A DNA stretch of 64,000 bases from Flavisphingomonas formosensis. GTDB lineage: Bacteria; Pseudomonadota; Alphaproteobacteria; Sphingomonadales; Sphingomonadaceae. Numbering within the stretch: position 1 is the stretch's first letter; each line of letters opens with the position of its first letter. Under the pieces are notes generated by a model, which was not told where the DNA came from, did no database searches, and saw only the letters and a list, made by a program, of their open reading frames with translations. The position numbers were made by a program, and so were the translations under genes. Positions 11,045-18,504 of this stretch are shown piece after piece. The stretch spans positions 1,054,001-1,118,000 of the forward strand of contig NZ_WRPK01000001.1 in NCBI RefSeq assembly GCF_009755815.1, written 5' to 3'.

Positions 11045-11180
11045 TCATCCTCCCCGGAACGGGGAGGGGGACCGCCGAAGGCGGTGGTGGGGTTCCTGCT
11101 CACCTCAGAGGTGCCGCTTGTCGTGCGCGGGGCCCCTCCACCGGCTTCGCCGGTCCCCCTCCCCCTGCGGGGGAGGATGA
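11045..11180. repeat. Dispersed palindromic element, copy A
   Basis: A 136-bp element opening with TCATCCTCCCC and closing with GGGGGAGGATGA. Each end forms a G/C hairpin, and inner inverted arms read GGGGACC-GCCGAAGGC-GGTGG and CCACCGGCTTCGCCGGTCCCC. The centre is variable. It sits between the two terminase genes. Other copies are at 45705-45853, 48530-48670 and 53821-53966, with a minimal end hairpin at 63562-63588. Confidence 0.8.
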
Positions 11181-11231
11181 AGAGTGGCGACGTGCGGATC
11201 CGATAGCCCCGACGGCATGAGACCATGCCCC

Positions 11232-11810
11232 TCACTCCTCTTCCCCGCCCTGCGCGGGAGGTTCGAAGAGGCTGGGGTGGCTGTTCGAAAGCGGCGCCTC
11301 GAGGGCAGGCGTCGCGGGTTCGCCGCGCTCCCCCTCGATCAGCCGCGCCCGCCCGGCGGCGATCCTCTGCGCGAGGTCGGCGACGAGGTTCATCTCGCTG
11401 CGTTCGCGCCACAGGTCCGGCCGCCGGTTCTTCAGCCAGAACATCGCGGCGGTCACGTCCGGCGGATAGCGTTCGACATAGGCCGTCTCCACCACCTTGC
11501 CGGCGATGGTGTGGATCTTCACCGCATCGTGCGCATAGCCGACCGCGCGGTGGTACAGCGCCTGCTCCACGCGCGCGTCGGCGGCTTCCTTGCCGATGGT
11601 CAGCGCCTCGGCGAAGGCGGCATGGCGTTGCTTCCAGTGATGGATGCTGCGCACCGATACGCCGAAGAAGGCCGCCATCTCCGCGTCGGTCAGCCCGATC
11701 GCGGCCAGCCGCCGCGCCTGCCCGACATAGCTGGCGCGCCATTTCGGCGCGTTTTTCGCGGTGCCCGGCGGCCGGCCGCGGCGCTTGCCCGCCTTCTCCT
11801 CCCCGCTCAT
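11232..11810 (-). CDS. Phage terminase small subunit
   Basis: A 192-residue protein that would recognise phage DNA ends for packaging. A basic N-terminus (KRRGRPPG) is followed by a helix-turn-helix at about residues 32-60 (LTDAEMAAFFGVSVRSIHHW). After that come the helical oligomerisation region and the typical ending WLKNRRPDLWRERSEM. The C-terminal tail is acidic. I chose ATG 11810, which overlaps the stop of the upstream gene (ATGA); a GTG six bases earlier is the alternative. Confidence 0.82.
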   Translation of the reverse strand: MSGEEKAGKRRGRPPGTAKNAPKWRASYVGQARRLAAIGLTDAEMAAFFGVSVRSIHHWKQRHAAFAEALTIGKEAADARVEQALYHRAVGYAHDAVKIHTIAGKVVETAYVERYPPDVTAAMFWLKNRRPDLWRERSEMNLVADLAQRIAAGRARLIEGERGEPATPALEAPLSNSHPSLFEPPAQGGEEE

Positions 11811-12061
11811 CGCCACGCCTCCGCGAAGGGCGGAATCGGGGCGCCGCGCCCCGCCTGCTTGCCATTGCCGAATACCGTCGTCACCACATCCCCTTTCAGC
11901 TTCAGCCGCACGCCATTGCCGAGCTTCACCGTCTCGCAGCCGAAATCGGCCGCGATCCGCACCGCCGGCTCATGCGCCATCATCGCGGCGCGTGCGGTGT
12001 CGTCGTCGACGGGGGAGACGCGCTCGCGATAGCGGCGGATGGCATGGTCGCTCACTTGCAT
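11807..12061 (-). CDS. Phage-associated hypothetical protein
   Basis: An 84-residue protein starting at MQVSDHAIRRYRERV. The HAIxRYRER opening is common in small phage or toxin-antitoxin-like proteins, but I do not recognise the family. The centre predicts strands (VKLGNGVRLKLKGDVVTTVFG). Its stop overlaps the start of the small terminase gene, so it belongs to that operon. The longer open frame upstream to 12169 lacks support. Confidence 0.5.
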   Translation of the reverse strand: MQVSDHAIRRYRERVSPVDDDTARAAMMAHEPAVRIAADFGCETVKLGNGVRLKLKGDVVTTVFGNGKQAGRGAPIPPFAEAWR

Positions 12062-12120
12062 GCCGCCACACTGCGCCGCGGGCGGGGATTGCCGCCAGCG
12101 CGGATGGGAGGAGCGAGCGG

Positions 12121-12516
12121 CTACCGCTCGATCAGCGCCTTCAGCGCCTTCAGGTCGCGATTGACCCACTTTATGTCCGCGGAAAAGCGCTCCTCGTCCA
12201 TGCCCGGCTGGCGGAACAGCGTCAGCATCACTTCCGCGCCATCGCCATTCTGCACCACGCGCAGCGGCACATGGATGGCCTGCCCGTCGTCCGTCTCGAT
12301 GAAATGGTCCATCACGCCATAGTCGTTATGCGGCGTGAAACGGATGCGCACCGGCCCCTCCGCGCCGTCCGCCAGCCAATATCCGTCCGCTTCCCGCAAT
12401 TCCGATTGGGCGAGGCCCGAGGCCCAGCGCGCGAAATATTCGGGGCGCCAGATGCGTTCGTAGACGGCGCGCCATTCGCGGCGGATCGAGACGCTGAAGG
12501 TGCGGGCAGGCAGCAT
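12121..12516 (-). CDS. SRPBCC (START-like) family protein
   Basis: A 131-residue protein with the pattern of the SRPBCC ligand-binding fold: an N-terminal strand FSVSIRREW with an adjacent WRPEYFARWASG segment, a series of strands (VRIRFTPHNDYGVMDHFIE, IHVPLRVVQNGDGAEVMLTLFR) and a long C-terminal helix (DIKWVNRDLKALKALIE). Such proteins bind small hydrophobic ligands; the ligand cannot be told from sequence. Much longer minus-strand frames through this point are antisense to the metallophosphoesterase gene, so I start at ATG 12516. It is divergent from that gene across a 135-bp gap. Confidence 0.7.
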   Translation of the reverse strand: MLPARTFSVSIRREWRAVYERIWRPEYFARWASGLAQSELREADGYWLADGAEGPVRIRFTPHNDYGVMDHFIETDDGQAIHVPLRVVQNGDGAEVMLTLFRQPGMDEERFSADIKWVNRDLKALKALIER

Positions 12517-12651
12517 GGCATGGTCCGGGGCTGGGGCGGGAAAGCGGCTGCTACCGTATGGCGGCCGGCCTGTCATGCGCCTTCGCCGATCCCGATGCGG
12601 GTTCGTGCGTTGGGCGCTCATGCGCCGGCGAGGGCGCGGGAAGGAGCCTCG

Positions 12652-13428
12652 ATGATCCGCCTGTTCCATGTCAGCGACCTGCATTTCGGCTGCGAGGATC
12701 GCGAGGCGCTCGCCTGGTTCAAGCGCCGCACCGATGCCGAGCGGCCCGACGCGGTGATCATGACCGGCGATCTCACCATGCGCGCGCGCTCCCGCGAGTT
12801 CGCCGCGGCGGCCGAATGGCTGAAGGGGCTCGGCCGGCCGGTGACGGTGGAGGCGGGCAATCACGATCTTCCCTATTTCGATCTCGCCGCCCGCTTCCTC
12901 GCCCCCTATCGCCGCACCCGCGCGCTCGAGGCGATGATCGAGACGCCGCTGGAGGTGAAGGGGGTGGCGGTGGTGCCGCTCAAGACCACGGCGCGCTTCC
13001 AGTTGCGGCTCAACTGGTCGAAGGGCCATGTCAGCGCCGGGGCGCTGCGCCGCGCGCTTGCACAGGTCGAAGCGGCCCAGGGCGAGCAGGCGATCCTGGT
13101 CGCCGCGCATCATCCCCTCGTCGAGCCCGGCACGCGCAGCCACGCCCGTACCCGCGGCGGGGCGGAGGCGCTGGCGGCGCTGGCCGGGGCGGGGGCGCAT
13201 GCGGTGCTCACCGGCCATGTCCACGATCCGTTCGACCTGCCGGTCGAGGCGGCGGGCCGCACCATCCGCCTGATCGGCGCCGGCACGCTTTCGCAGCGCG
13301 TCCGCGCCGCACCGCCCTCGTTCAACGAGATCCGCATCGAGGGCGGCCACATCGCCGTGAACGCCCGCAAGCTCGGCGAGGAAGACGAGCCGCTGACGCC
13401 CGCCGCGGCCGGAGGCGCGCCTATTTGA
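12652..13428 (+). CDS. Metallophosphoesterase (calcineurin-like)
   Basis: A 258-residue hydrolase with the full metal-binding signature of calcineurin-like phosphoesterases: DLHFG (residues 9-13), GDLT near 41, GNHD near 71, AAHHP near 147 and GHVHD near 185. It probably hydrolyses a phosphodiester or phosphomonoester using two metal ions; the substrate is unknown. ATG 12652 follows AAGGAG with five bases of spacing. Its 3' end overlaps the convergent methyltransferase gene by 8 bases. There is no signal peptide, so it is cytoplasmic. Confidence 0.88.
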   Translation: MIRLFHVSDLHFGCEDREALAWFKRRTDAERPDAVIMTGDLTMRARSREFAAAAEWLKGLGRPVTVEAGNHDLPYFDLAARFLAPYRRTRALEAMIETPLEVKGVAVVPLKTTARFQLRLNWSKGHVSAGALRRALAQVEAAQGEQAILVAAHHPLVEPGTRSHARTRGGAEALAALAGAGAHAVLTGHVHDPFDLPVEAAGRTIRLIGAGTLSQRVRAAPPSFNEIRIEGGHIAVNARKLGEEDEPLTPAAAGGAPI

Positions 13429-14104
13429 CGAGCGTGGCGATATCCTCGCGGCTGATCATCACCATGTCGCGCGGATTGGCGGGAGGCGCATAGTCCTTGA
13501 AACGATCGATCACGATGCTGGGCGGAAAGTTGAATGGCGGCTTGAACAGATCCACCTGCCGGAAATCGCCGGTCACGATATTGCGATTGATCACGTGCGG
13601 GCTCGTATGCGTCGTGACCAATATGTATTTCACGGTGGAGCGCGCGAAATTACGCAGCGCTTCATTGATGTTCTTGTAGGAGAAATGAAAGAGTACGTCG
13701 CGGCACAGCCACATGTCGGCATCGGGAAAATCGTCCTCGATGATATCGAACACGCGGAAATGCGCGTTTTCTCCCTCGAACTTTGCCTTGGCCGTCTCGA
13801 CGACACCCGCCACGACGTCGCCGCCGATATAATCGATATCGGTCTCGCTCAATATGTGGCGCATCCAGTGCAGGTCGCCGCAAGGCGCATCGAACAGCGT
13901 CCTGATATCGTGCCGCTGCATCAGGAGCGGAAGTTCGCGGCGAATGTCCGCGGTCTGCTCCAGGCTGGATCCCATGCCGCTGACGCTTTCCTTGTCGCCC
14001 CAATAGCGGCTGTCGAAAATATGTTCGAAGACCTTCTTATGACCATAACGGCCGAAGCGGACCGCGCGCGTAACCCGGCGCGCAACCGATGCAATGGTCA
14101 CCAT
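13421..14104 (-). CDS. Class I SAM-dependent methyltransferase
   Basis: A 227-residue protein with a Rossmann methyltransferase fold. Motif I is LFDAPCGDLHW (about residues 70-80), then DYIGGDVV carries the acidic residue expected at the end of strand 2. FRVFDIIEDDFPDADMWLCRDVLFHF matches motifs II-III. The substrate is unknown. I chose ATG 14104 (MVTIASVARR) because GGGAGCGGG precedes it; the frame is open 18 codons further upstream. It converges on the metallophosphoesterase with an 8-base overlap. Confidence 0.8.
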   Translation of the reverse strand: MVTIASVARRVTRAVRFGRYGHKKVFEHIFDSRYWGDKESVSGMGSSLEQTADIRRELPLLMQRHDIRTLFDAPCGDLHWMRHILSETDIDYIGGDVVAGVVETAKAKFEGENAHFRVFDIIEDDFPDADMWLCRDVLFHFSYKNINEALRNFARSTVKYILVTTHTSPHVINRNIVTGDFRQVDLFKPPFNFPPSIVIDRFKDYAPPANPRDMVMISREDIATLVK

Positions 14105-14441
14105 AATCCCGCTCCCTCGCAAGAGCCACGTCGATTCGGCTCGGTTATCGCTCGACAATAGCGAAGTTCGTGGCCGAAATCGTCGAAATACTGCCCGCCC
14201 ATATTGCAGGTGCCGAATGGATGTGTGCTGTCACGATAATAACATTACTGTCATTTAAATATTTGTTCGACATTGCGTCCAATCGACGCAAACCCGTCAT
14301 CCACAAGACATGGTCCCGCAACCTTTGCTTCCGGTTGCGTGAGACGGAGATAGGCGGCAAGCCATTTTCCGGCCGCGCAAAATGCACGCTTTCGGCGGCC
14401 GGTTATCGAATGGGTAACCTCGGTCGTGTCAGCATTGCGCC
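14105..14441. other. Intergenic, relatively AT-rich, no gene recognised
   Basis: A 337-bp gap between divergent genes. It includes a stretch around 14238-14275 that is markedly more AT-rich than the surroundings. It probably holds the promoters of both flanking genes, but I cannot assign -35 and -10 boxes with confidence. Confidence 0.4.
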
Positions 14442-14960
14442 ATGCAGGGCAGAGGGCGCAGCTTTCGACATGTCGGATCGGTAATGGCCGCGGCAGGCGC
14501 CGCGGTTTTGCTCCTGGCGCCTCTGCCCGCGGCGGCGGGCTGCTGGCAGGAGCGCGAGGCCGCAGCCGCCGGCCTGCGGGAGATGCAGACGATGCTGATG
14601 GTCGCCACGCTGCGTTGCCGCAGCGCCGGCATGGACATTAGCGACGAATATAACGCCTTTGTCGTCGCGCATCGCCGCACGCTCGATTCCGCCAACATCG
14701 TCATCCGCCGCCATTTCATCGTGACCGGCGCGGCACCCGGTGCCTATGACCGGTTCGCCACGACGATCGCCAACGCCTATGGGCATGCATCCACCACGAT
14801 CGGCGATTGCGCCGAAGCCGGCATGCTGGCCCGCAAGAGTGCAGGCGCCGCACCTGCCACGCTCGTCGGCATCGCTGCGGCCCGCCTCCATTCGTCGCCG
14901 CTTCCAGAAGGCCGCTGCCCGACCACGCTCCCGCGCACGCAACTGACCTTCGCGCGCTGA
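14442..14960 (+). CDS. Secreted hypothetical protein
   Basis: A 172-residue protein I do not recognise. An N-terminal signal peptide is clear: basic residues, then a hydrophobic core (MAAAGAAVLLLAPLPAAA) with a likely cleavage near AAAG-C. The mature part has four cysteines (in GCWQE, TLRCRS, GDCAEAG and GRCPTT), enough for two disulfides in the periplasm. Helical segments follow. If translation started at Met15 the signal peptide would still be complete, so the start is uncertain. A tRNA gene follows 47 bases downstream. Confidence 0.6.
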   Translation: MQGRGRSFRHVGSVMAAAGAAVLLLAPLPAAAGCWQEREAAAAGLREMQTMLMVATLRCRSAGMDISDEYNAFVVAHRRTLDSANIVIRRHFIVTGAAPGAYDRFATTIANAYGHASTTIGDCAEAGMLARKSAGAAPATLVGIAAARLHSSPLPEGRCPTTLPRTQLTFAR

Positions 14961-15007
14961 CGACCCCCGTTGACGGCATCGGGCATCGGTGGCACTGGCA
15001 TTCGGGC

Positions 15008-15081
15008 GCGGGTATAGCTCAATGGTAGAGCACTAGCCTTCCAAGCTTGTGACGCGGGTTCGATTCCCGCTACCCGCTCCA
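15008..15081 (+). tRNA. tRNA-Gly (anticodon TCC)
   Basis: A 74-nt cloverleaf. The acceptor stem is GCGGGTA paired with TACCCGC, the D stem GCTC/GAGC, and the anticodon loop CTTCCAA gives anticodon TCC. The T arm is GCGGGTTCGATTCCCGC. CCA is encoded at 15079-15081. The anticodon stem has one apparent T-T mismatch. I see no duplicate of its 3' end in this window that would mark an integrated element. Confidence 0.95.
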
Positions 15082-15289
15082 TCTCGGAAATCAGCCTTTT
15101 TTCCCAACCTTTCAGCACGGGGGGCGATCCGCGGTTTGCGGTGAGAGTGCGGTAGAATGCTCCCGGCGCCAGCTTCTCGATCTCGTCGATGATCGATTCG
15201 TGGGGATGGGGTCGAGGCGAACGCGTGGTCTGTCACCCCGACGATTTCGGACGCATCGCCAGCCGCCACGACGGGCTCGCCGCCAGCCC

Positions 15290-15331
15290 GCCCGGCCGCA
15301 ATCTGCCGTGCGAAGCAGATTGCGGCCGGGC
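15290..15331. terminator. Strong inverted repeat beyond the DUF308-like gene
   Basis: A perfect 17-bp stem (15290-15306 with 15315-15331) and an 8-base loop lie just downstream of the minus-strand gene ending at 15344. No T-tract follows, so it may work as an mRNA 3'-end stabiliser or a Rho-assisted terminator. Confidence 0.55.
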
Positions 15332-15343
15332 TTGCGATACGGA

Positions 15344-15919
15344 TCAGTCCCGCCGCGCCCGCCAGGCGAGCACCGCCGCCGAGATTGCGAAATAAAAGGC
15401 ACCGAAGGCTGCGTAGGGCGCGACGTCGGCGACGCCCGGATGGGCCGATGCATCGGCGGCCATCTTGGCGAAATGGCCGCCCGCCAGACAGGATTGCGCG
15501 CCGCTCAGCATCATCGGCCACTGCGCGCCGACGCCACCCCGGCGGCGCAGCGCAGTCGCGAGCTGGAGGAGGCCGGCGAGGATCGCCCACAGGCCGATCA
15601 CGCCGATCGCGGCATGCAGATCGCGCGTGGCGATCAGGGCGGCCGCGATCGCCAGCGTCACGAGGGCGCTCGCCACCATGTTGACCGCCTGGCTGGGATT
15701 GGCGCGCAGCCCGCCGCTGCGCCGCGCGTCATACAGGTTGGCGAGGCTGTCCCACGCCGGATAGAGCAGCAGCAGGCCGGTGCCGATGGCCGGCACGTTC
15801 CTGCCGATCGTGAAGGCCAGCGCCACCCAGAGAAGCGAGAACAGCGCGCGGACGGCATAATAGGATTTCAGCCAGCCCTTGTCGGCCGCCGCGGCCCGAT
15901 GCTGATGCGGATGGGTCAT
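15344..15919 (-). CDS. DUF308-like multi-pass membrane protein
   Basis: A 191-residue inner-membrane protein. After a His/Ala-rich cytoplasmic N-terminus there are about six hydrophobic segments, among them ALFSLLWVALAFTIG, MVASALVTLAIAAALIA and AIGVIGLWAILAGLLQL. The pattern and length fit the HdeD/DUF308 family. ATG 15919 is preceded by AAAGAGG. It lies 110 bases downstream of the sigma/anti-sigma pair on the same strand and may be part of that regulon. A similar location of membrane proteins beside NrsF is known in Caulobacter; a role in metal stress is an inference. Confidence 0.6.
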   Translation of the reverse strand: MTHPHQHRAAAADKGWLKSYYAVRALFSLLWVALAFTIGRNVPAIGTGLLLLYPAWDSLANLYDARRSGGLRANPSQAVNMVASALVTLAIAAALIATRDLHAAIGVIGLWAILAGLLQLATALRRRGGVGAQWPMMLSGAQSCLAGGHFAKMAADASAHPGVADVAPYAAFGAFYFAISAAVLAWRARRD

Positions 15920-16029
15920 ATCGATATCCTCTTTCTGCGAAATGGCAGGACGGGGCCGGCGCGCCCGACCCCGGAGGCTCGGGGGAGGCGCCCGGCGATG
16001 GAGCGGGCAGGCAGCCGTGCTGCCGGATA

Positions 16030-16671
16030 TTAGAGGCGGAAGCCCCTGGGCAGGATCCACCGAGCCAGGGCGGCCACGGCAGCGCATCCGGCGAAATACC
16101 AGGTGACGACGTAGAGCGGATCGTTGGCCGGACAGCAGAAGGCGAAGACGAGCGCCCCCCAGCCGCCCGCCGCCAGCCCGGCCGCCAGGGCGCTGCCGCC
16201 CGGATGCGCCGGCGCACCCCGCCGCAGCAGCACCGCCATCATGCCCATCATCGGCAGGGAGAGGATGACGATGCACAGGCTGCAGAGCAGGCCGTGCACG
16301 GGGGACAGCCGCTCCCACAGCGTATCGTTCGCGAAAGAGGAGCCGAGCGGCAGGCCGGCGACCATCGCCGCGCCCGCAAAACCGATGGCGAGGCCCAGGC
16401 CCCGGCGCGGCGAGGCGGGCGGCGAGAAGGATCGGAGCGCGGTCGCCCCGCTCAGCAGGACGAAGCCGGCAAGGCCGCCCAGCTTCCACAACATATAGGG
16501 CGAGCCGATCATCCGCCCCATGTCGGGCCGCATCAGCCCCAGGCCGAGGAAAAGCGCAAGCTCGATCGCGCCGAGCGCCAGCAGCAATGCCGCCTCGCGC
16601 CGCGCGCTGCGCCGCCGGACGGGATCGAGACGGGCGGAAAGATCGAGGATCAGGGCGTCATTCGACATCAT
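16030..16671 (-). CDS. nrsF: NrsF-family (DUF1109) anti-sigma factor
   Basis: A 213-residue membrane protein with a short cytoplasmic N-terminus and six predicted transmembrane segments. This is the shape of the DUF1109/NrsF family, which holds ECF sigma factors inactive at the membrane. It starts inside the 3' end of the sigma factor gene (14-base overlap), as usual for a sigma/anti-sigma pair. Two cysteines lie together in FAFCCPANDP near the end; paired cysteines are reported as important for metal-stress sensing in the Caulobacter homologue. Start ATG 16671 or 16668. Confidence 0.8.
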   Translation of the reverse strand: MMSNDALILDLSARLDPVRRRSARREAALLLALGAIELALFLGLGLMRPDMGRMIGSPYMLWKLGGLAGFVLLSGATALRSFSPPASPRRGLGLAIGFAGAAMVAGLPLGSSFANDTLWERLSPVHGLLCSLCIVILSLPMMGMMAVLLRRGAPAHPGGSALAAGLAAGGWGALVFAFCCPANDPLYVVTWYFAGCAAVAALARWILPRGFRL

Positions 16672-17254
16672 GGTTCTTCTCGATGAATGCGGTCAGCCGC
16701 GCGAGGCCGCGATGGACGTTGACCTTGACGGCGGAGGGGGACTGGCCGGTCTCGCGCGATGCCTCCTCGATGCTGTATCCTTGGAGCTTCACCAGCCTGA
16801 TCGCCTCGGCCTCGGCCGGGCGGAGCCGCCGGATCAGGCTGGCCAGAACCGACGCGCTCGTCACTGCCGCCTCATGATCCGCCACCGCGATCTCGTCGGC
16901 CGGCATCTCGTCCGGCCGCCGCGCGAGGCCGCGCAACTGGTCGATCCATTTCCGCCGGGCGATCGCCGCCAGCCAGGGCGCGAAAGGCAGGCGGGGATCA
17001 TAGCTGTGCCGCCGCCGATGGATCGCCATCAGCGTCTCCTGCACCGCATCGTCGATCTCCGCGGGAGGCAGGCGCCGCTGGAAATAGCGCCGCAGCCAGC
17101 CCGAAACCTCGCCCAGCAGCCGCCGATAGGCGCCGCCATTGCCATCCTGCGCGGCGGCCATCAGTCCGCCCCACGCATCCTGCGCCGTCACATCGGGCGC
17201 AGCAGGTCGCGACGGCGAACGCGACAGCAGCATCGAGAGAGGGCGAAGGCTCAT
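16658..17254 (-). CDS. ECF RNA polymerase sigma factor (SigF/NrsF group)
   Basis: A 198-residue sigma factor. Region 2 is about residues 40-108 (DAVQETLMAIHRRRHSYDP, then FAPWLAAIARRKWIDQLR). Region 4 is about 135-190 (LRPAEAEAIRLVKLQGYSIEEASRETG followed by the DNA-binding helix). The downstream anti-sigma gene places it in the group studied as SigF in Caulobacter, which responds to heavy-metal stress. The annotated ATG 17254 has AGGAGG, but the predicted promoter would start transcription at or inside that Shine-Dalgarno. Translation may instead begin at Met8 (17233), which still leaves region 2 intact. Confidence 0.85.
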   Translation of the reverse strand: MSLRPLSMLLSRSPSRPAAPDVTAQDAWGGLMAAAQDGNGGAYRRLLGEVSGWLRRYFQRRLPPAEIDDAVQETLMAIHRRRHSYDPRLPFAPWLAAIARRKWIDQLRGLARRPDEMPADEIAVADHEAAVTSASVLASLIRRLRPAEAEAIRLVKLQGYSIEEASRETGQSPSAVKVNVHRGLARLTAFIEKNHDVE

Positions 17255-17263
17255 GACCTCCTA

Positions 17264-17289
17264 TTCGGCGCGGCGGCCCGATCGGTTAC
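17264..17289 (-). promoter_or_regulatory. Predicted autoregulated ECF promoter, GTAACC-N16-CGAA
   Basis: On the minus strand GTAACC (17289-17284) and CGAA (17267-17264) are separated by exactly 16 bases just upstream of the sigma gene. This matches the element described for Caulobacter SigF-dependent promoters, so the sigma factor probably transcribes its own operon. Confidence 0.65.
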
Positions 17290-17476
17290 ATCCCGGCGAA
17301 ACTTTTTTCCGCCTATGACGGTCAGGCGGGAAATATCGGGGGCTGCAATTCAGCCGGCATACAGACGGAATTGGCAATTCCATCTGTACAAATATTTAGA
17401 CGGATTCAACGCATCCTTCCGTACAGGCGCCGCCGCCGCCTCGAATGCGCTCGTTCGCGCATTTCCAAACACGCTC

Positions 17477-18004
17477 TCACGCCTTCGCGGCGTCGCCCGT
17501 GCGTCCCCGCGCATATTCGTGCCAGCCAAGGCCCACCAGGCGCGACAGGAAGGCGCTCAAGGCCTGGTCGCGCCGGAAGGCTTCGCGCTGGATCTCCTCG
17601 GCGAGCGCGCCATAATCGTCGCGCACGATGCCGAAGGAAGGTGCGGGGGCCGCGCCGTCGAGCACCGGGCGGGGCGGGGCGCCGATGGCCTGCGGGGCCG
17701 CGATGCGCGCCGCCGCGGCCTTCAGCTGGCGCCAGTGCGGCTGGCGGCTTTCGGGCGCGCGGGTGGAGCGGCCGGTGCGCATAATGGTGATGATCCGCCC
17801 GCAGGAGAAGGCTTCCACCCGGATCGCGCCCTTGCGTTCCAGCCGGGCGAGGGTGCGTGGACCGATCGATGGGGTGGCGCCGCGCAGCAGCGTCATGATC
17901 GCGCGATTGGTGGGCGCGGGCTCGCCGCGGTCGGCCGCGGCGGCGACGAGATCGTAGACCGCCCGTTCGCGCGGGCTGAGGCTGGCGAGGATGGCATTGC
18001 TCAT
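17477..18004 (-). CDS. Phage-type winged-helix hypothetical protein
   Basis: A 175-residue protein. The N-terminal half reads as a winged helix: LSPRERAVYDLVAAAADRG, then TNRAIMTLLRGATPSIGPRTLARLERKGAIRVEAF. That suggests DNA binding. The C-terminal half is helical (YGALAEEIQREAFRRDQALSAFLSRL). ATG 18004 overlaps the stop of the upstream gene. It is the last gene of a four-gene minus-strand operon controlled from the 19.4-kb regulatory region. A role in phage DNA replication or gene regulation is likely but unproven. Confidence 0.55.
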   Translation of the reverse strand: MSNAILASLSPRERAVYDLVAAAADRGEPAPTNRAIMTLLRGATPSIGPRTLARLERKGAIRVEAFSCGRIITIMRTGRSTRAPESRQPHWRQLKAAAARIAAPQAIGAPPRPVLDGAAPAPSFGIVRDDYGALAEEIQREAFRRDQALSAFLSRLVGLGWHEYARGRTGDAAKA

Positions 18005-18504
18005 GCGTCGTCTCCGGTAAGAAAGAGGTTGCCGTGCGCATCCTCGCGCCAGCGCGGGGCCGGGCGGCCTCCGGCTTCGGCGGCGATGCGGTCGTTGTAG
18101 GTTTCCGAAAGCGGCCGGGCGGTCGCGCCGCGGGCCGGGGCGGGCATCAGCTCGCGGGCCAGCGCGATCAGCTCGCACGCCTTGGGCAGAAAGGGCTTGG
18201 CCGTCGCCCAGCGGCCGATCGCGGCATCGAGCAGCGCGGGCGGCATCTCGGCGAGATCGCGCGCCAGCAGCGCCAGCGTCGCGCTATGCGCCTCGATGTC
18301 GGTCTGCGAGGTAGGGCGGTAGCGCAGCCCCAGTTCCGAGATCAGCGCCTGGATCCGCGGCGGCACCGTCCGGCCCGCCGGCGTCGCCGGCGTCGCCGGC
18401 TTCGTCTGCGTCCGCGGCGAGCCGCCGCTGGGCGTCGCGCCACATATCGAGCGCGGGATCGGGGCGGGGGCCGCGCAGCGCGGCGGGCGTGTTTCGATGT
18501 CCAT
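18001..18504 (-). CDS. Phage-associated hypothetical protein
   Basis: A 167-residue protein of unknown function. The central part (RIQALISELGLRYRPTSQ, DIEAHSATLALLARDLAEMPPALLDAAIGRWA) is helical and looks conserved in phage-like operons. The N-terminal 45 residues are Pro/Thr-rich. ATG 18504 has AAGGAGG nine bases upstream, which supports the start even though the first 221 bases overlap the preceding gene in another frame. Its end overlaps the next gene by 4 bases. Confidence 0.5.
   Translation of the reverse strand: MDIETRPPRCAAPAPIPRSICGATPSGGSPRTQTKPATPATPAGRTVPPRIQALISELGLRYRPTSQTDIEAHSATLALLARDLAEMPPALLDAAIGRWATAKPFLPKACELIALARELMPAPARGATARPLSETYNDRIAAEAGGRPAPRWREDAHGNLFLTGDDA

Noticed and set aside
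9419..11206. A 595-codon plus-strand frame over the terminase gene
   Set aside because: Antisense shadow of the large terminase. The minus-strand product has complete Walker A, Walker B and nuclease motifs.
12517..13350. Long minus-strand extension of the SRPBCC gene
   Set aside because: It is antisense to the metallophosphoesterase, whose metal motifs are all intact. Only the part from 12516 downward resembles a real protein.
15200..16489. Several long frames in both directions over the DUF308/NrsF region, and a 526-codon plus-strand frame at 16520-18100
   Set aside because: These are high-GC shadow frames with Arg/Ala/Pro-rich composition. The minus-strand membrane proteins and sigma factor have recognisable families.
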